This document shows positions 35,619-48,798 of a stretch of DNA of 64,000 nucleotides, in pieces (positions within the stretch are counted from its first letter, which is position 1; every line of letters begins with the position of its first letter). The stretch is taken from NCBI GenBank assembly GCA_029718625.1, contig CM056391.1, positions 9,478,416-9,542,415 on the forward strand, read 5' to 3'. Made by a program: the position numbers and the translations under genes. The notes under the pieces are model-generated. The model was given only the letters and a program-made list of their open reading frames with translations. It had not been told where the DNA came from and ran no database searches. The stretch comes from Synaphobranchus kaupii (lineage: Eukaryota; Chordata; Actinopteri; Anguilliformes; Synaphobranchidae).

Positions 35619-35729
35619 GTCTGCAGTTGTACCACTATGCAATCTGCTGTAGTTGAGCAGTTGAAGCTAAGCAGGGGGTGGCTTGATTAGTGCATGCATG
35701 GGAGACCTCTGGCGAAAACAAGATTGTTG
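35619..35729 (+). pseudogene. 5S-derived module 7 (beta)
   Basis: Beta copy with the CCACTATGC, CTGTAGTTGAGC and GGGGGTGGC variants that mark this HOR position. Confidence 0.88.
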
Positions 35730-35980
35730 TTTGTGGGCCAGTAGGAGGCAGTCTTCATTCATGTCAAATAAATCCAAGTGCAATGATACAGACAAAATAC
35801 ATTTTTTCATCATAAATCTCTTAAAATTCATTATTTTTCACTTATTTTCACGTAGTTATTAAGTAAATACAATTTCCTATATATCGGAATCAAAAAATGG
35901 TATTTACATTTTTTTTTACAATTTTGGCCCTTTTTGGTCATACTTTACAATTTTGGCCCTTTTTGGTCATACAACTAATA

Positions 35981-36099
35981 GTCTACAGTTGTACCACCAT
36001 GCAATCTGCTGCTGTTGAACAGTTGAAGCTAAGCAGGGGGAGGCTTGATTAATGCATGCATGGGAGACCTCTGGGGAAATCAAGAATGCTGCTAGAAAT
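35981..36099 (+). pseudogene. 5S-derived module 8 (alpha)
   Basis: Alpha copy preceded by the 31-bp local duplication unique to block 1. Confidence 0.88.
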
Positions 36100-36500
36100 G
36101 TTGTTTGTGGGCCAGTAGGAGGCAGTCTTCATTCATGTCAAATAAACCCAAGTGCAATGATACAGACAAAACACATTTTTCATCATAAATGTCTTAAAAC
36201 TCATTATTTTTCACTTATTTTACCGCAGTTATTAAATAAATATAATTTCCTATACATCGGAATCAAAAATGGTATTTTAAATTTTTTGACCATTTTGGCC
36301 CTTTTTGGACATAAGACTATAGGCTTATGTTTTTTAATTTCCCCCAAAACACATTTTTCATCATGAATGTCTTAATACTCATTATTTTTCACTTATTTTA
36401 CCGTAGTTATTAAGTAAATATAATTTCCTATATATCGGAATCAAAAAATGCTATTTAAAATTTTTTGACCATTTTGGCCTTTTTGGACATATAACTAATC

Positions 36501-36619
36501 GTCTACAGTTGTCCCACGATGCAATCTGCTGCAGTTGAGCAGTTGAAGCTAAGCAGGGGGAGGCTTGATTAGTGCATGCATGGGAGACCTCTGGCGAAAA
36601 GGAGATTGCTGTTAGAAAT
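36501..36619 (+). pseudogene. 5S-derived module 9 (gamma)
   Basis: Gamma copy with GTCCCACGATG at the 5' side. Its 3' end is followed at once by T6 (GAAATGTTTTTTG), a possible pol III stop. Confidence 0.88.
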
Positions 36620-37738
36620 GTTTTTTGTGGGCCAGTAGGAGGCAGTCTTCATTCATGTCAAATAAATCCAAGTGCAATGATACAGACAAAATACATTTTT
36701 CATCATAAATGTCTTAAAACTCATTATTTGTAATTTATTTTACCGCAGTTATTAAATAAATATAATTCCCTATACATCGGAGTCAAAAAATGGTATTTAA
36801 AATTTTTTGACCATTTTGGCCCTTTTTGGACATAAGACTATAGGCTTACGTTTTTTAATTTTCTCCAAAACACATTTAACATCATAAATGTCTTAAAACT
36901 CATTATTTTTCACTTAATTTTACCGCAGTTATTAAATAAATATAATTCCCTATACATCGGAATCAAAAAATGGTATTTTAACTTTTTTGACCATTTTGGC
37001 CCTTTTTGGACATAAGACTATAGGCTTATGTTTTTTAATTTTCCCCAAAACACATATTTCATCATAAATGTCTTAAAACTCATTATTTTTCACTTATTTT
37101 ACCGCAGTTATTAAGTAAATATAATTTCCTATAAATCGGAATCAAAAAATGGTATTTTAAATTTTTTTGACCATTTTGGCCCTTTTTGGACATAAGACTA
37201 TAGGCTTATGTTTTTTAATTTTCTCCAAAACACATTTTTCATCATAAATGTCTTAAAACTCATTATTGGTAACTTATTTTACCGCAGTTATTAAATAAAT
37301 ATAAATCCCTATACATTGGAATAAAAAAATGGTATTTTAACTTTTTTGACCATTTTGGCCCTTTTTGGACATAAAACTATAGGCTTATGTTTTTTTATTT
37401 TCCCCAAAACACATATTTCATCATAAATGTCTTAAAACTCATTATTTTTCACTTATTAACCGCAGTTATTAAGTAATATAATTTCCTATACATCGGAATC
37501 ACAAAATGGTATTTTAAATTTTTTGACCATTTTGGCCCTTTTTGGACATAAGACTATAGCTTATGTTTTTTTTTATTTTCCCCAAAACACATATTTCATC
37601 ATAAATGTCTTAAAACTCATTATTTTTCACTTATTAACCGCAGTTATTAAGTAAATATAATTTCCTATACATCGGAATCAAAATTTTTTATTTTAAATTC
37701 TTTGACCATTTTGGCCCTTTTTTGGACATATGACTATT

Positions 37739-37849
37739 GTCTGCAGTTGTACCACCATGCAATCTGCTGCAGTTAAGCAGTTGAAGCTAAGCAGGGGGAG
37801 GCTTGATTAGTGCATGCATGGGAGACCTCTGGCGAAAACAAGATTGTTG
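37739..37849 (+). pseudogene. 5S-derived module 10 (beta)
   Basis: Opens block 2. Same GCAGTTAAGCAG variant as module 4. Confidence 0.88.
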
Positions 37850-38069
37850 TTTGTGGGCCAGTAGGAGGCAGTCTTCATTCATGTCAAATAAATCCAAGTG
37901 CAATGATACAGACAAAATACATTTTTCATCATAAATGTCTTAAAATTCATTATTTTTCACTTATTTTCACGTAGTTATTAAGTAAATATAATTTCCTATA
38001 TATCGGAATCAAAAAATGGTATTTAAATTTTTTTGACCATTTTGGCCCTTTTTGGACATGCAACTAATT

Positions 38070-38188
38070 GTCTACAGTTGTACCACCATGCAATCTGCTG
38101 CTGTTGAACAGTTGAAGCTAAGCAGGGGGAGGCTTGATTAATGCATGCATGGGAGACCTCTGGGGAAATCAAGAATGCTGTTAGAAAT
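38070..38188 (+). pseudogene. 5S-derived module 11 (alpha)
   Basis: Counterpart of module 5. Shares the downstream CAAATTAACCC variant. Confidence 0.88.
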
Positions 38189-39134
38189 ATTGTTTGTGGG
38201 CCAGTAGGAGGCAGTCTTCATTCATGTCAAATTAACCCAAGTGCAATGATACAGGACAAAGCACATTTTTCATCATAAATGTCTTAAAACTCATTATTTT
38301 TCACTTATTTTACCGCAGTTATTAAGTAAATATAATTTCCTATACATCGGAATCAAAAAATGCTATTTAAAATTTTTTGACCATTTTGGCCCTTTTTGGC
38401 ATAAGACTATATATAGGCTTATGTTTTTTAATTTCCCCCAAAACACATTTTTCATCATGAATGTCTTAATACTCATTATTTTTCACTTATTTTACCGCAG
38501 TTATTAAGTAAATATAATTTCCTATACATCGGAATCAAAAAATGCTATTTAAAATTTTTTGACCATTTTGGCCCTTTTTGGCATAAGACTATATATAGGC
38601 TTATGTTTTTTAATTTTCCCCAAAAGACATATTTCATCATAAATGTCTTAAAACTCATTATTTGTAACTTATTTTACCGCAGTTATTAAATAAATATAAT
38701 TCCCTATACATCGGAATCAAAAAATGCTATTTAAAATTTTTTGACCATTTTGGCCCTTTTTGGACATAAGACTATAGGCTTATGTTTTTTAATTTTCTCC
38801 AAAACACATTTTTCATCATAAATGTCTTAAAACTCATTATTTGTAACTTATTTTACCGCAGTTATTAAATAAATATAATTCCCTATACATCGGAATCAAA
38901 AAATGCTATTTAAAATTTTTTGACCATTTTGGCCCTTTTTGGACATAAGACTATAGGCTTATGTTTTTTAATTTTCCCCAAAACACATTTTTCATCAGAA
39001 ACGTCTTAAAACTCGTTATTCTTCACTTATTTTACCGCAGCTATTAAGTAAGTCTAATTTCCTATACATCGGAATCAAAAAATTGTACTTTACATTTTTT
39101 GACCATTTTGGCCCTTTTTGGACATATGAATATT

Positions 39135-39245
39135 GTCTGCAGTTGTACCACCATGCAATCTGCTGCAGTTGAGCAGTTGAAGCTAAGCAGGGGGAGGCTT
39201 GATTAGTGCATGCATGGGAGACCTCTGGCGAAAACAAGATTGTTG
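39135..39245 (+). pseudogene. 5S-derived module 12 (beta)
   Basis: Counterpart of module 6. Confidence 0.88.
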
Positions 39246-40002
39246 TTTGTGGGCCAGTAGGAGGCAGTCTTCATTCATGTCAAATAAATCCAAGTGCAAT
39301 GATACAGACAAAATACATTTTTCATCATAAATGTCTTAAAACTCATTATTTGTAACTTATTTTACCGCAGTTGTTAAATAAATATAATTCCCTATACATC
39401 GGAATCAAAAAATGATATTTTAACTTTTTTGACCATTTTGGCCCTTTTTGGACATAAGACTATAAGGCTTATGTTTTTTAATTTTCTCCAAAACACATTT
39501 TTCATCATAAATGTCTTAAAACTCATTATTTGTAACTTATTTTACCGCAGTTATTAAATAAATATAATTCCCTATACATCGGAATCAAAAAATGGTATTT
39601 TAAATTTTTTGACCATTTTGGCCCTTTTTGGACATAAGACTATAGGCTTATGTTTTTTTATTTTCCCCAAAACACATATTTCATCATAAATGTCTTAAAA
39701 CTATTTATTGTTCACTTATTTTACCACAGTTATTAAGTAAATATAATTTCCTATACATCGGAATCAAAAAATTGTACTTAAAATTTTTTGACCATTTTGG
39801 CCCTTTTTGGACATAAGACTATAGGCTTATGTTTTTTTAATTTTCCCAAAAACACATATTTCATCATAAATGTCTTAAAACTCATTATTTTCACTTATTA
39901 ACCGCAGTTATTAAGTAAATATAATTTCCTATACATCGGAATCAAAATGTTTTATTTTAAATTCTTTGACCATTTTGGCCCTTTTTTGGACATATGACTA
40001 TT

Positions 40003-40113
40003 GTCTGCAGTTGTACCACTATGCAATCTGCTGTAGTTGAGCAGTTGAAGCTAAGCAGGGGGTGGCTTGATTAGTGCATGCATGGGAGACCTCTGGCGAA
40101 AACAAGATTGTTG
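40003..40113 (+). pseudogene. 5S-derived module 13 (beta)
   Basis: Counterpart of module 7 (CCACTATGC variant). Confidence 0.88.
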
Positions 40114-40333
40114 TTTGTGGGCCAGTAGGAGGCAGTCTTCATTCATGTCAAATAAATCCAAGTGCAATGATACAGACAAAATACATTTTTCATCATAAAT
40201 CTCTTAAAATTCATTATTTTTCACTTATTTTCACGTAGTTATTAAGTAAATACAATTTCCTATATATCGGAATCAAAAAATGGTATTTACATTTTTTTTA
40301 CAATTTTGGCCCTTTTTGGTCATACAACTAATA

Positions 40334-40452
40334 GTCTACAGTTGTACCACCATGCAATCTGCTGCTGTTGAACAGTTGAAGCTAAGCAGGGGGAGGCTTG
40401 ATTAATGCATGCATGGGAGACCTCTGGGGAAATCAAGAATGCTGCTAGAAAT
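40334..40452 (+). pseudogene. 5S-derived module 14 (alpha)
   Basis: Counterpart of module 8 without the 31-bp upstream duplication. Confidence 0.88.
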
Positions 40453-40855
40453 GTTGTTTGTGGGCCAGTAGGAGGCAGTCTTCATTCATGTCAAATAAAC
40501 CCAAGTGCAATGATACAGACAAAACACATTTTTCATCATAAATGTCTTAAAACTCATTATTTTTCACTTATTGTACCGCAGTTATTAAATAAATATAATT
40601 TCCTATACATCGGAATCAAAAAATGGTATTTTAAATTTTTTGACCATTTTGGCCCTTTTTGGACATAAGACTATAGGCTTATGTTTTTTAATTTCCCCCA
40701 AAACACATTTTTCATCATGAATGTCTTAATACTCATTATTTTTCACTTATTTTACCGTAGTTATTAAGTAAATATAATTTCCTATATATCGGAATCAAAA
40801 AATGCTATTTAAAATTTTTTGACCATTTTGGCCCTTTTTGGACATATAACTAATC

Positions 40856-40974
40856 GTCTACAGTTGTCCCACGATGCAATCTGCTGCAGTTGAGCAGTTG
40901 AAGCTAAGCAGGGGGAGGCTTGATTAGTGCATGCATGGGAGACCTCTGGCGAAAAGGAGATTGCTGTTAGAAAT
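40856..40974 (+). pseudogene. 5S-derived module 15 (gamma)
   Basis: Gamma copy with T6 after the 3' end. Three A monomers follow instead of five, marking the internal expansion. Confidence 0.88.
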
Positions 40975-41736
40975 GTTTTTTGTGGGCCAGTAGGAGGCAG
41001 TCTTCATTCATGTCAAATAAATCCAAGTGCAATGATACAGACAAAATACATTTTTCATCATAAATGTCTTAAAACTCATTATTTGTAACTTATTTTACCG
41101 CAGTTGTTAAATAAATATAATTCCCTATACATCGGAATCAAAAAATGATATTTTAACTTTTTTGACCATTTTGGCCCTTTTTGGACATAAGACTATAAGG
41201 CTTATGTTTTTTAATTTTCTCCAAAACACATTTTTCATCATAAATGTCTTAAAACTCATTATTTGTAACTTATTTTACCGCAGTTATTAAATAAATATAA
41301 TTCCCTATACATCGGAATCAAAAAATGGTATTTTAAATTTTTTGACCATTTTGGCCCTTTTTGGACATAAGACTATAGGCTTATGTTTTTTTATTTTCCC
41401 CAAAACACATATTTCATCATAAATGTCTTAAAACTATTTATTGTTCACTTATTTTACCACAGTTATTAAGTAAATATAATTTCCTATACATCGGAATCAA
41501 AAAATTGTACTTAAAATTTTTTGACCATTTTGGCCCTTTTTGGACATAAGACTATAGGCTTATGTTTTTTTAATTTTCCCAAAAACACATATTTCATCAT
41601 AAATGTCTTAAAACTCATTATTTTTCACTTATTAACCGCAGTTATTAAGTAAATATAATTTCCTATACATCGGAATCAAAATTTTTTATTTTAAATTCTT
41701 TGACCATTTTGGCCCTTTTTTGGACATATGACTATT

Positions 41737-41847
41737 GTCTGCAGTTGTACCACTATGCAATCTGCTGTAGTTGAGCAGTTGAAGCTAAGCAGGGGGTGGC
41801 TTGATTAGTGCATGCATGGGAGACCTCTGGCGAAAACAAGATTGTTG
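41737..41847 (+). pseudogene. 5S-derived module 16 (beta)
   Basis: Extra beta in block 2, same variants as module 13. Confidence 0.88.
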
Positions 41848-42067
41848 TTTGTGGGCCAGTAGGAGGCAGTCTTCATTCATGTCAAATAAATCCAAGTGCA
41901 ATGATACAGACAAAATACATTTTTCATCATAAATCTCTTAAAATTCATTATTTTTCACTTATTTTCACGTAGTTATTAAGTAAATACAATTTCCTATATA
42001 TCGGAATCAAAAAATGGTATTTACATTTTTTTTACAATTTTGGCCCTTTTTGGTCATACAACTAATA

Positions 42068-42186
42068 GTCTACAGTTGTACCACCATGCAATCTGCTGCT
42101 GTTGAACAGTTGAAGCTAAGCAGGGGGAGGCTTGATTAATGCATGCATGGGAGACCTCTGGGGAAATCAAGAATGCTGCTAGAAAT
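42068..42186 (+). pseudogene. 5S-derived module 17 (alpha)
   Basis: Extra alpha in block 2, same as module 14. Confidence 0.88.
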
Positions 42187-42588
42187 GTTGTTTGTGGGCC
42201 AGTAGGAGGCAGTCTTCATTCATGTCAAATAAACCCAAGTGCAATGATACAGACAAAACACATTTTTCATCATAAATGTCTTAAAACTCATTATTTTTCA
42301 CTTATTTTACCGCAGTTATTAAATAAATATAATTTCCTATACATCGGAATCAAAAATGGTATTTTAAATTTTTTGACCATTTTGGCCCTTTTTGGACATA
42401 AGACTATAGGCTTATGTTTTTTAATTTCCCCCAAAACACATTTTTCATCATGAATGTCTTAATACTCATTATTTTTCACTTATTTTACCGTAGTTATTAA
42501 GTAAATATAATTTCCTATATATCGGAATCAAAAAATGCTATTTAAAATTTTTTGACCATTTTGGCCCTTTTTGGACATATAACTAATC

Positions 42589-42707
42589 GTCTACAGTTGT
42601 CCCACGATGCAATCTGCTGCAGTTGAGCAGTTGAAGCTAAGCAGGGGGAGGCTTGATTAGTGCATGCATGGGAGACCTCTGGCGAAAAGGAGATTGCTGT
42701 TAGAAAT
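42589..42707 (+). pseudogene. 5S-derived module 18 (gamma)
   Basis: Gamma with T6, followed by five A monomers as in module 9. Confidence 0.88.
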
Positions 42708-43826
42708 GTTTTTTGTGGGCCAGTAGGAGGCAGTCTTCATTCATGTCAAATAAATCCAAGTGCAATGATACAGACAAAATACATTTTTCATCATAAATGT
42801 CTTAAAACTCATTATTTGTAATTTATTTTACCGCAGTTATTAAATAAATATAATTCCCTATACATCGGAGTCAAAAAATGGTATTTAAAATTTTTTGACC
42901 ATTTTGGCCCTTTTTGGACATAAGACTATAGGCTTACGTTTTTTAATTTTCTCCAAAACACATTTAACATCATAAATGTCTTAAAACTCATTATTTTTCA
43001 CTTATTTTACCGCAGTTATTAAATAAATATAATTCCCTATACATCGGAATCAAAAAATGGTATTTTAACTTTTTTGACCATTTTGGCCCTTTTTGGACAT
43101 AAGACTATAGGCTTATGTTTTTTAATTTTCCCCAAAACACATATTTCATCATAAATGTCTTAAAACTCATTATTTTTCACTTATTTTACCGCAGTTATTA
43201 AGTAAATATAATTTCCTATAAATCGGAATCAAAAAATGGTATTTTAAATTTTTTGACCATTTTGGCCCTTTTTGGACATAAGACTATAGGCTTATGTTTT
43301 TTAATTTTCTCCAAAACACATTTTTCATCATAAATGTCTTAAAACTCATTATTGGTAACTTATTTTACCGCAGTTATTAAATAAATATAAATCCCTATAC
43401 ATTGGAATAAAAAAATGGTATTTTAACTTTTTTGACCATTTTGGCCCTTTTTGGACATAAAACTATAGGCTTATGTTTTTTTATTTTCCCCAAAACACAT
43501 ATTTCATCATAAATGTCTTAAAACTCATTATTTTTCACTTATTAACCGCAGTTATTAAGTAAATATAATTTCCTATACATCGGAATCACAAAATGGTATT
43601 TTAAATTTTTTGACCATTTTGGCCCTTTTTGGACATAAGACTATAGGCTTATGTTTTTTTTTATTTTCCCCAAAACACATATTTCATCATAAATGTCTTA
43701 AAACTCATTATTTTTCACTTATTAACCGCAGTTATTAAGTAAATATAATTTCCTATACATCGGAATCAAAATTTTTTATTTTAAATTCTTTGACCATTTT
43801 GGCCCTTTTTTGGACATATGACTATT

Positions 43827-43937
43827 GTCTGCAGTTGTACCACCATGCAATCTGCTGCAGTTAAGCAGTTGAAGCTAAGCAGGGGGAGGCTTGATTAGTG
43901 CATGCATGGGAGACCTCTGGCGAAAACAAGATTGTTG
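43827..43937 (+). pseudogene. 5S-derived module 19 (beta)
   Basis: Opens block 3, GCAGTTAAGCAG variant. Confidence 0.88.
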
Positions 43938-44157
43938 TTTGTGGGCCAGTAGGAGGCAGTCTTCATTCATGTCAAATAAATCCAAGTGCAATGATACAGA
44001 CAAAATACATTTTTCATCATAAATGTCTTAAAATTCATTATTTTTCACTTATTTTCACGTAGTTATTAAGTAAATATAATTTCCTATATATCGGAATCAA
44101 AAAATGGTATTTAAATTTTTTTGACCATTTTGGCCCTTTTTGGACATGCAACTAATT

Positions 44158-44276
44158 GTCTACAGTTGTACCACCATGCAATCTGCTGCTGTTGAACAGT
44201 TGAAGCTAAGCAGGGGGAGGCTTGATTAATGCATGCATGGGAGACCTCTGGGGAAATCAAGAATGCTGTTAGAAAT
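44158..44276 (+). pseudogene. 5S-derived module 20 (alpha)
   Basis: Counterpart of modules 5 and 11. Confidence 0.88.
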
Positions 44277-45221
44277 ATTGTTTGTGGGCCAGTAGGAGGC
44301 AGTCTTCATTCATGTCAAATTAACCCAAGTGCAATGATACAGACAAAGCACATTTTTCATCATAAATGTCTTAAAACTCATTATTTTTCACTTATTTTAC
44401 CGCAGTTATTAAGTAAATATAATTTCCTATACATCGGAATCAAAAAATGCTATTTAAAATTTTTTGACCATTTTGGCCCTTTTTGGCATAAGACTATATA
44501 TAGGCTTATGTTTTTTAATTTCCCCCAAAACACATTTTTCATCATGAATGTCTTAATACTCATTATTTTTCACTTATTTTACCGCAGTTATTAAGTAAAT
44601 ATAATTTCCTATACATCGGAATCAAAAAATGCTATTTAAAATTTTTTGACCATTTTGGCCCTTTTTGGCATAAGACTATATATAGGCTTATGTTTTTTAA
44701 TTTTCCCCAAAAGACATATTTCATCATAAATGTCTTAAAACTCATTATTTGTAACTTATTTTACCGCAGTTATTAAATAAATATAATTCCCTATACATTG
44801 GAATCAAAAAATGCTATTTAAAATTTTTTGACCATTTTGGCCCTTTTTGGACATAAGACTATAGGCTTATGTTTTTTAATTTTCTCCAAAACACATTTTT
44901 CATCATAAATGTCTTAAAACTCATTATTTGTAACTTATTTTACCGCAGTTATTAAATAAATATAATTCCCTATACATCGGAATCAAAAAATGCTATTTAA
45001 AATTTTTTGACCATTTTGGCCCTTTTTGGACATAAGACTATAGGCTTATGTTTTTTAATTTTCCCCAAAACACATTTTTCATCAGAAACGTCTTAAAACT
45101 CGTTATTCTTCACTTATTTTACCGCAGCTATTAAGTAAGTCTAATTTCCTATACATCGGAATCAAAAAATTGTACTTTACATTTTTTGACCATTTTGGCC
45201 CTTTTTGGACATATGAATATT

Positions 45222-45333
45222 GTCTGCAGTTTGTACCACCATGCAATCTGCTGCAGTTGAGCAGTTGAAGCTAAGCAGGGGGAGGCTTGATTAGTGCATG
45301 CATGGGAGACCTCTGGCGAAAACAAGATTGTTG
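45222..45333 (+). pseudogene. 5S-derived module 21 (beta)
   Basis: Counterpart of modules 6 and 12 with one private T insertion (GCAGTTTGTACC). Confidence 0.88.
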
Positions 45334-46091
45334 TTTGTGGGCCAGTAGGAGGCAGTCTTCATTCATGTCAAATAAATCCAAGTGCAATGATACAGACAAA
45401 ATACATTTTTCATCATAAATGTCTTAAAACTCATTATTTGTAACTTATTTTACCGCAGTTGTTAAATAAATATAATTCCCTATACATCGGAATCAAAAAA
45501 TGATATTTTAACTTTTTTGACCATTTTGGCCCTTTTTGGACATAAGACTATAAGGCTTATGTTTTTTAATTTTCTCCAAAACACATTTTTCATCATAAAT
45601 GTCTTAAAACTCATTATTTGTAACTTATTTTACCGCAGTTATTAAATAAATATAATTCCCTATACATCGGAATCAAAAAATGGTATTTTAAATTTTTTGA
45701 CCATTTTGGCCCTTTTTGGACATAAGACTATAGGCTTATGTTTTTTTATTTTCCCCAAAACACATATTTCATCATAAATGTCTTAAAACTATTTATTGTT
45801 CACTTATTTTACCACAGTTATTAAGTAAATATAATTTCCTATACATCGGAATCAAAAAATTGTACTTAAAATTTTTTGACCATTTTGGCCCTTTTTGGAC
45901 ATAAGACTATAGGCTTATGTTTTTTTAATTTTCCCAAAAACACATATTTCATCATAAATGTCTTAAAACTCATTATTTTTCACTTATTAACCGCAGTTAT
46001 TAAGTAAATATAATTTCCTATACATCGGAATCAAAATGTTTTATTTTAAATTCTTTGACCATTTTGGCCCTTTTTTGGACATATGACTATT

Positions 46092-46202
46092 GTCTGCAGT
46101 TGTACCACTATGCAATCTGCTGTAGTTGAGCAGTTGAAGCTAAGCAGGGGGTGGCTTGATTAGTGCATGCATGGGAGACCTCTGGCGAAAACAAGATTGT
46201 TG
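46092..46202 (+). pseudogene. 5S-derived module 22 (beta)
   Basis: CCACTATGC variant, counterpart of modules 7 and 13. Confidence 0.88.
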
Positions 46203-46422
46203 TTTGTGGGCCAGTAGGAGGCAGTCTTCATTCATGTCAAATAAATCCAAGTGCAATGATACAGACAAAATACATTTTTCATCATAAATCTCTTAAAATT
46301 CATTATTTTTCACTTATTTTCACGTAGTTATTAAGTAAATACAATTTCCTATATATCGGAATCAAAAAATGGTATTTACATTTTTTTTACAATTTTGGCC
46401 CTTTTTGGTCATACAACTAATA

Positions 46423-46541
46423 GTCTACAGTTGTACCACCATGCAATCTGCTGCTGTTGAACAGTTGAAGCTAAGCAGGGGGAGGCTTGATTAATGCATG
46501 CATGGGAGACCTCTGGGGAAATCAAGAATGCTGCTAGAAAT
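46423..46541 (+). pseudogene. 5S-derived module 23 (alpha)
   Basis: Counterpart of module 14. The downstream A part shares the CTTATTGTACCG variant with it. Confidence 0.88.
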
Positions 46542-46943
46542 GTTGTTTGTGGGCCAGTAGGAGGCAGTCTTCATTCATGTCAAATAAACCCAAGTGCAAT
46601 GATACAGACAAAACACATTTTTCATCATAAATGTCTTAAAACTCATTATTTTTCACTTATTGTACCGCAGTTATTAAATAAATATAATTTCCTATACATC
46701 GGAATCAAAAAATGGTATTTTAAATTTTTTGACCATTTTGGCCCTTTTTGGACATAAGACTATAGGCTTATGTTTTTTAATTTCCCCCAAAACACATTTT
46801 TCATCATGAATGTCTTAATACTCATTATTTTTCACTTATTTTACCGTAGTTATTAAGTAATATAATTTCCTATATATCGGAATCAAAAAATGCTATTTAA
46901 AATTTTTTGACCATTTTGGCCCTTTTTGGACATATAACTAATC

Positions 46944-47062
46944 GTCTACAGTTGTCCCACGATGCAATCTGCTGCAGTTGAGCAGTTGAAGCTAAGCAGG
47001 GGGAGGCTTGATTAGTGCATGCATGGGAGACCTCTGGCGAAAAGGAGATTGCTGTTAGAAAT
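46944..47062 (+). pseudogene. 5S-derived module 24 (gamma)
   Basis: Gamma with T6, three A monomers follow. Confidence 0.88.
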
Positions 47063-47825
47063 GTTTTTTGTGGGCCAGTAGGAGGCAGTCTTCATTCATG
47101 TCAAATAAATCCAAGTGCAATGATACAGACAAAATACATTTTTCATCATAAATGTCTTAAAACTCATTATTTGTAACTTATTTTACCGCAGTTGTTAAAT
47201 AAATATAATTCCCTATACATCGGAATCAAAAAATGATATTTTAACTTTTTTGACCATTTTGGCCCTTTTTGGACATAAGACTATAAGGCTTATGTTTTTT
47301 AATTTTCTCCAAAACACATTTTTCATCATAAATGTCTTAAAACTCATTATTTGTAACTTATTTTACCGCAGTTATTAAATAAATATAATTCCCTATACAT
47401 CGGAATCAAAAAATGGTATTTTAAATTTTTTGACCATTTTGGCCCTTTTTGGACATAAGACTATAGGCTTATGTTTTTTTATTTTCCCCAAAACACATAT
47501 TTCATCATAAATGTCTTAAAACTATTTATTGTTCACTTATTTTACCACAGTTATTAAGTAAATATAATTTCCTATACATCGGAATCAAAAAATTGTACTT
47601 AAAATTTTTTGACCATTTTGGCCCTTTTTGGACATAAGACTATAGGCTTATGTTTTTTTAATTTTCCCCAAAAACACATATTTCATCATAAATGTCTTAA
47701 AACTCATTATTTTTCACTTATTAACCGCAGTTATTAAGTAAATATAATTTCCTATACATCGGAATCAAAATTTTTTATTTTAAATTCTTTGACCATTTTG
47801 GCCCTTTTTTGGACATATGACTATT

Positions 47826-47936
47826 GTCTGCAGTTGTACCACTATGCAATCTGCTGTAGTTGAGCAGTTGAAGCTAAGCAGGGGGTGGCTTGATTAGTGC
47901 ATGCATGGGAGACCTCTGGCGAAAACAAGATTGTTG
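47826..47936 (+). pseudogene. 5S-derived module 25 (beta)
   Basis: Internal-expansion beta, same variants as module 16. Confidence 0.88.
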
Positions 47937-48157
47937 TTTGTGGGCCAGTAGGAGGCAGTCTTCATTCATGTCAAATAAATCCAAGTGCAATGATACAGAC
48001 AAAATACATTTTTCATCATAAATCTCTTAAAATTCATTATTTTTCACTTATTTTCACGTAGTTATTAAGTAAATACAATTTCCTATATATCGGAATCAAA
48101 AAATGGTATTTACATTTTTTTTACAATTTTGGCCCCTTTTTGGTCATACAACTAATA

Positions 48158-48276
48158 GTCTACAGTTGTACCACCATGCAATCTGCTGCTGTTGAACAGT
48201 TGAAGCTAAGCAGGGGGAGGCTTGATTAATGCATGCATGGGAGACCTCTGGGGAAATCAAGAATGCTGCTAGAAAT
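48158..48276 (+). pseudogene. 5S-derived module 26 (alpha)
   Basis: Internal-expansion alpha. Upstream GGCCCC has one extra C. Confidence 0.88.
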
Positions 48277-48679
48277 GTTGTTTGTGGGCCAGTAGGAGGC
48301 AGTCTTCATTCATGTCAAATAAACCCAAGTGCAATGATACAGACAAAACACATTTTTCATCATAAATGTCTTAAAACTCATTATTTTTCACTTATTTTAC
48401 CGCAGTTATTAAATAAATATAATTTCCTATACATCGGAATCAAAAAATGGTATTTTAAATTTTTTTGACCATTTTGGCCCTTTTTGGACATAAGACTATA
48501 GGCTTATGTTTTTTAATTTCCCCCAAACACATTTTTCATCATGAATGTCTTAATACTCATTATTTTTCACTTATTTTACCGTAGTTATTAAGTAAATATA
48601 ATTTCCTATATATCGGAATCAAAAAATGCTATTTAAAATTTTTTGACCATTTTGGCCCTTTTTGGACATATAACTAATC

Positions 48680-48798
48680 GTCTACAGTTGTCCCACGATG
48701 CAATCTGCTGCAGTTGAGCAGTTGAAGCTAAGCAGGGGGAGGCTTGATTAGTGCATGCATGGGAGACCTCTGGCGAAAAGGAGATTGCTGTTAGAAAT
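48680..48798 (+). pseudogene. 5S-derived module 27 (gamma)
   Basis: Gamma with T6. Its tail has an inserted T (GGCAGTTCTTC). Confidence 0.88.

Larger units (their letters stand above)
33348..37738 (+). repeat. Higher-order repeat block 1 (4,391 bp)
   Basis: Module order and A-monomer counts: beta-0A-alpha-4A-beta-3A-beta-0A-alpha-1A-gamma-5A. Only this block has a local 31-bp duplication before its second alpha module (TTACAATTTTGGCCC... repeated near 35915-35960). Confidence 0.92.
37739..43826 (+). repeat. Higher-order repeat block 2 (6,088 bp)
   Basis: Same grammar as block 1 but with one extra beta-alpha-1A-gamma segment (41737-43826 region repeats the 40003-41736 pattern), adding about 1.7 kb. 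Private variants such as GCAGTTAAGCAG in the first beta and CCACTATGC/CTGTAGTTGAGC in the later betas recur at the same places as in block 1. Confidence 0.92.
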
